A stretch of DNA of 8,846 nucleotides from Bacteroidaceae bacterium (GTDB lineage: Bacteria; Bacteroidota; Bacteroidia; Bacteroidales; Bacteroidaceae): positions 1 through 8,846 of the forward strand of contig JAILIJ010000071.1 of NCBI GenBank assembly GCA_024695315.1. The letters are read 5' to 3'. The notes under the pieces are model-generated. The model saw only the letters and a list, made by a program, of their open reading frames with translations, made no database searches and had not been told where the DNA came from. Of the stretch, positions 7,491 through 8,846 are shown one piece after another (position 1 is the stretch's first letter; each line of letters opens with the position of its first letter). The position numbers and the translations under genes are program-made.

Positions 7491-7581
7491 GATTCGAAGC
7501 GTTGTCGAAGGAGGTGGGGTAAATAAATACACCCATATCAGTAGCTTTTTTTCATACAAATACGATAAGTCCACAGTATAA
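7465..7581 (+). CDS. Possible 38-aa small protein, doubtful
   Basis: An ATG-started frame of 38 codons begins MKFEGNTKEIRSVVEGGG and ends DKSTV before TAA. It is hydrophilic, and I see no signal peptide, membrane segment or recognisable domain. It spans the 11 bp tandem array; since 11 is not a multiple of three, the repeat acts at DNA or RNA level and not as a peptide repeat. There is no convincing promoter close by. A 62-codon frame lies on the opposite strand over the same DNA, and the two cannot be told apart by sequence alone. I list it because it lies in the only GC-richer part of the gap, but it may well be non-coding. Confidence 0.15.
   Translation: MKFEGNTKEIRSVVEGGGVNKYTHISSFFSYKYDKSTV
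7471..7514 (+). repeat. Four tandem 11 bp units with CGAAG core
   Basis: Units TTCGAAGGTAA, TACGAAGGAGA, TTCGAAGCGTT and GTCGAAGGAGG lie head to tail. The CGAAG core starts at 7473, 7484, 7495 and 7506, exactly 11 bp apart, which is close to one helical turn. Three of the four units extend the core to CGAAGG. The spacing would place the cores on one face of the helix, as in iteron-like or cooperative binding sites. No binding protein is known to me, and the array could also be part of a larger dispersed repeat. Confidence 0.6.
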
Positions 7582-7612
7582 AGATTTATTATTTTTATAC
7601 ACTAACATATAT

Positions 7613-7657
7613 AAAAAAGCTATGTATCAATACAACTAAAGTTCATTGATACATAGC
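7613..7657 (-). terminator. Rho-independent terminator of the LRR protein gene
   Basis: A perfect 13 bp stem (7619-7631 with 7645-7657) has a 13 nt loop. Read on the minus strand it is followed by six T residues (A-run 7613-7618 on the plus strand). It lies 25 nt beyond the stop codon of the minus-strand gene. Read on the plus strand the T-run is weak, so it works mainly for the LRR gene. Confidence 0.87.
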
Positions 7658-7681
7658 ATTTTATAAATATTGTATATTAAT

Positions 7682-8809
7682 TTATTTAACGAGAACTTTC
7701 TTTCCTCCGACAATATATATACCACATGCCTTTGGAGAACCTTCAATCTTACGGCCTGTCAAATCGTAGTAAACACTAGCCTCTTTTTCATTATCTGTTA
7801 CCTTATTTATGGCATTCACATCCTCTATAGCTTTAGCATTTACAAAACCAGCTTCTACATAGTCATTTACATAATTAGCCATAACATAACAAGTACCTTC
7901 AAGTGCTGCTGAAGCAAATACTGATGAGCCCATGCTTGGAACGGCACCATAGAATGTAGTTTCTGAAATCTTAGAAAGATAGAATGCTTTATCATCTATA
8001 ACTCTAAGTGTTGCAGGTAACTTTATACCTGTGACCTTTGTACTCTGAAAAGCAGAAACAGCAATAGAATCAAGTGAAGAATCGCTCAAATCAATTGTTA
8101 TGTCAAGTGGAGCTTCTTTACCTGAATTTTTACACATATTAAGGAAAGCACGATTGCCAATAGACTTTAATGAAGTAAGTCCGCTAAGATTCAAAGATGT
8201 AAGTTCATAAGACTGAGCAAAAGCGCGTTCTCCCAATTCTTCAAGAGCAGAACATCCTTCAAGATTGATATTACTAGAATTACTCTGACAGAATGCGTAA
8301 TCACCAATCTTTTTAAGCTTCTTAAGATTTGAAAGATCTACATTTGAAAGACTTGAATTAAAGTCAAAAGCATGAGAACCTATTTCTACCAAATCCTTAC
8401 AATTTGAGAAATCAACATTTTCGAGAGGTGTAGTTCTTGTCTTGGCAAAAGCATAATCACCTATCTTTGTGATACTTGATGGTAAGACTATAGATACAAG
8501 ATTAGAATCATTTTCGAAACATTGTGCTGGAATTTCATTTGCAGGGTAAATAACTCCAAGTTCAGTATACTCTTCGATAGTTACATCCTTGATATTTAAG
8601 TCCTTTACAGTTGTAAGAGCCGTATCAACGTAAACAAGATCTGCACGATTGATAGTGCCATTTAGTTTAAGAGAAGTCACATTGTCAGACTTAGATACAA
8701 GAGAAAAAAGAGTACCTGCTTTCTCTACTGTAATTTCTTTGTCTACAGAATCTGCATTTACAGAAATAGAAGCACTAAGAAGTGCGCTAAAAAGTAATAG
8801 TTTTTTCAT
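7682..8809 (-). CDS. Secreted BspA-like leucine-rich repeat protein with sorting-type C-terminus
   Basis: Predicted surface or secreted protein of 375 aa. Residues 1-19 are a signal peptide (Lys-Lys, Leu-rich core, cleavage after VNA). The body carries BspA/LRR_5-type repeats marked by IG-x-x-AF. These occur at DYAF 118-121, SHAF 145-148, DYAF 170-173, ERAF 194-197, NRAF 219-222, VSAF 251-254 and DKAF 273-276, with a degenerate last one (SSVF 295-298). The spacing is mostly 22-27 residues, with one longer step of 32. Between them run strands such as LTSLNLSGLTSLKSI. The C-terminus, YYDLTGRKIEG...GIYIVGGKKVLVK (347-375), resembles the short tails found on Bacteroidetes exported proteins and related to type IX secretion sorting domains. 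Such proteins are often adhesins or binding proteins; the ligand here is unknown. The gene converges with the metalloprotease and has its own terminator. Its ATG is supported by the signal peptide that follows directly. Confidence 0.92.
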   Translation of the reverse strand: MKKLLLFSALLSASISVNADSVDKEITVEKAGTLFSLVSKSDNVTSLKLNGTINRADLVYVDTALTTVKDLNIKDVTIEEYTELGVIYPANEIPAQCFENDSNLVSIVLPSSITKIGDYAFAKTRTTPLENVDFSNCKDLVEIGSHAFDFNSSLSNVDLSNLKKLKKIGDYAFCQSNSSNINLEGCSALEELGERAFAQSYELTSLNLSGLTSLKSIGNRAFLNMCKNSGKEAPLDITIDLSDSSLDSIAVSAFQSTKVTGIKLPATLRVIDDKAFYLSKISETTFYGAVPSMGSSVFASAALEGTCYVMANYVNDYVEAGFVNAKAIEDVNAINKVTDNEKEASVYYDLTGRKIEGSPKACGIYIVGGKKVLVK

Positions 8810-8825
8810 AAAAATAAATTATTAT

Positions 8826-8833
8826 TAAATATA
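8826..8833 (-). promoter_or_regulatory. Possible -7 box of the LRR protein gene, weak
   Basis: Read on the minus strand the sequence is TATATTTA, one mismatch from TAnnTTTG (final G to A), ending 16 nt before the start codon. The -33 element would lie beyond the end of the window, so the promoter cannot be judged. The upstream DNA is almost pure A/T and chance matches are easy. Confidence 0.25.
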
Positions 8834-8846
8834 ATTATAAACATTT

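Larger units (their letters stand above)
7186..7612. other. Intergenic region between convergent genes, holding a GC-richer repeat-bearing island
   Basis: This non-coding stretch lies between the terminators of two convergent genes. Its centre (7391-7520) is 42% G+C by count, while 7201-7290 and 7571-7660 are each about 22%. The island contains an 11 bp tandem array. Short direct repeats lie towards the edges: 13 bp at 7229-7241 and 7601-7613, and 11 bp at 7240-7250 and 7561-7571. A TATTTTTA box at 7341-7348 resembles a -7 element with one mismatch but lacks a good -33 partner. The stretch could be a dispersed intergenic repeat, a mobile-element remnant, or a small RNA locus. I cannot assign it. 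Confidence 0.5.

Noticed and set aside
7513..7552. Possible terminator from GGTG/CACC pairing and the T-run at 7546-7552
   Set aside because: The stem is only 4 bp with a 13 nt loop, and it lies 12 nt away from the T-run.
7386..7574. 62-codon minus-strand frame over the GC-richer island
   Set aside because: It has no recognised domain and no clear promoter, and it would end up convergent within the gap. It is mentioned as an alternative to the small plus-strand frame but not listed as a gene.
7186..7681. CRISPR array or tRNA/rRNA gene in the longest gap
   Set aside because: There are no regularly spaced repeats of CRISPR length and no cloverleaf. The only regular repeat has an 11 bp period with no spacers.
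7670..7912. 80-codon plus-strand frame opposite the end of the LRR gene
   Set aside because: It overlaps a well-supported gene on the other strand. Its hydrophobic content reflects the AT-rich complement.

Overview
The window looks like ordinary chromosome from a Bacteroidales bacterium, most likely Prevotella or a close relative such as Segatella. The evidence is AT-rich DNA with A-rich rather than Shine-Dalgarno leaders. Three genes also have Bacteroidetes-type promoters (TTG or TTTG, a 19-20 bp gap, then TAnnTTTG). The protein set fits too: a BspA-like leucine-rich repeat protein with a GIYI...GKK-type tail, a secreted DUF5117/DUF4953-type zinc metalloprotease, and a fused malic enzyme with a phosphotransacetylase-like domain. 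The genus is inferred from this style and was not tested by comparison.

Layout. Positions 1-87 are unassigned. A HerA/DUF853-type ATPase (163-1746, +) has its own promoter and a strong terminator. A 427 bp gap follows, holding a dyad, a clear promoter and a leader of about 170 nt. It leads into maeB (2174-4465, +), which ends in a terminator. A 236 bp gap then carries a 12 bp inverted repeat just upstream of a third clear promoter. That promoter drives the metalloprotease (4702-7110, +), which ends in a 16 bp hairpin terminator. A 571 bp gap separates it from a convergent gene for a secreted LRR protein (7682-8809, -), which has its own terminator on the minus strand.

How the genes relate. 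Each gene appears to be a separate transcription unit. No operon or shared pathway is visible: one is a cytoplasmic ATPase, one is central carbon metabolism, and two are exported proteins. I see no defence, mobile-element or biosynthetic cluster, and none of the genes suggests an undescribed system.

The most unusual DNA is in the gap between the convergent genes. About 130 bp (7391-7520) is 42% G+C, against about 22% on either side. It contains four head-to-tail 11 bp units with the core CGAAG spaced exactly 11 bp apart, an inverted partner of one unit about 180 bp upstream, and two short direct repeats near its edges. It could be a dispersed intergenic repeat, a remnant of a mobile element, or a protein-binding array.
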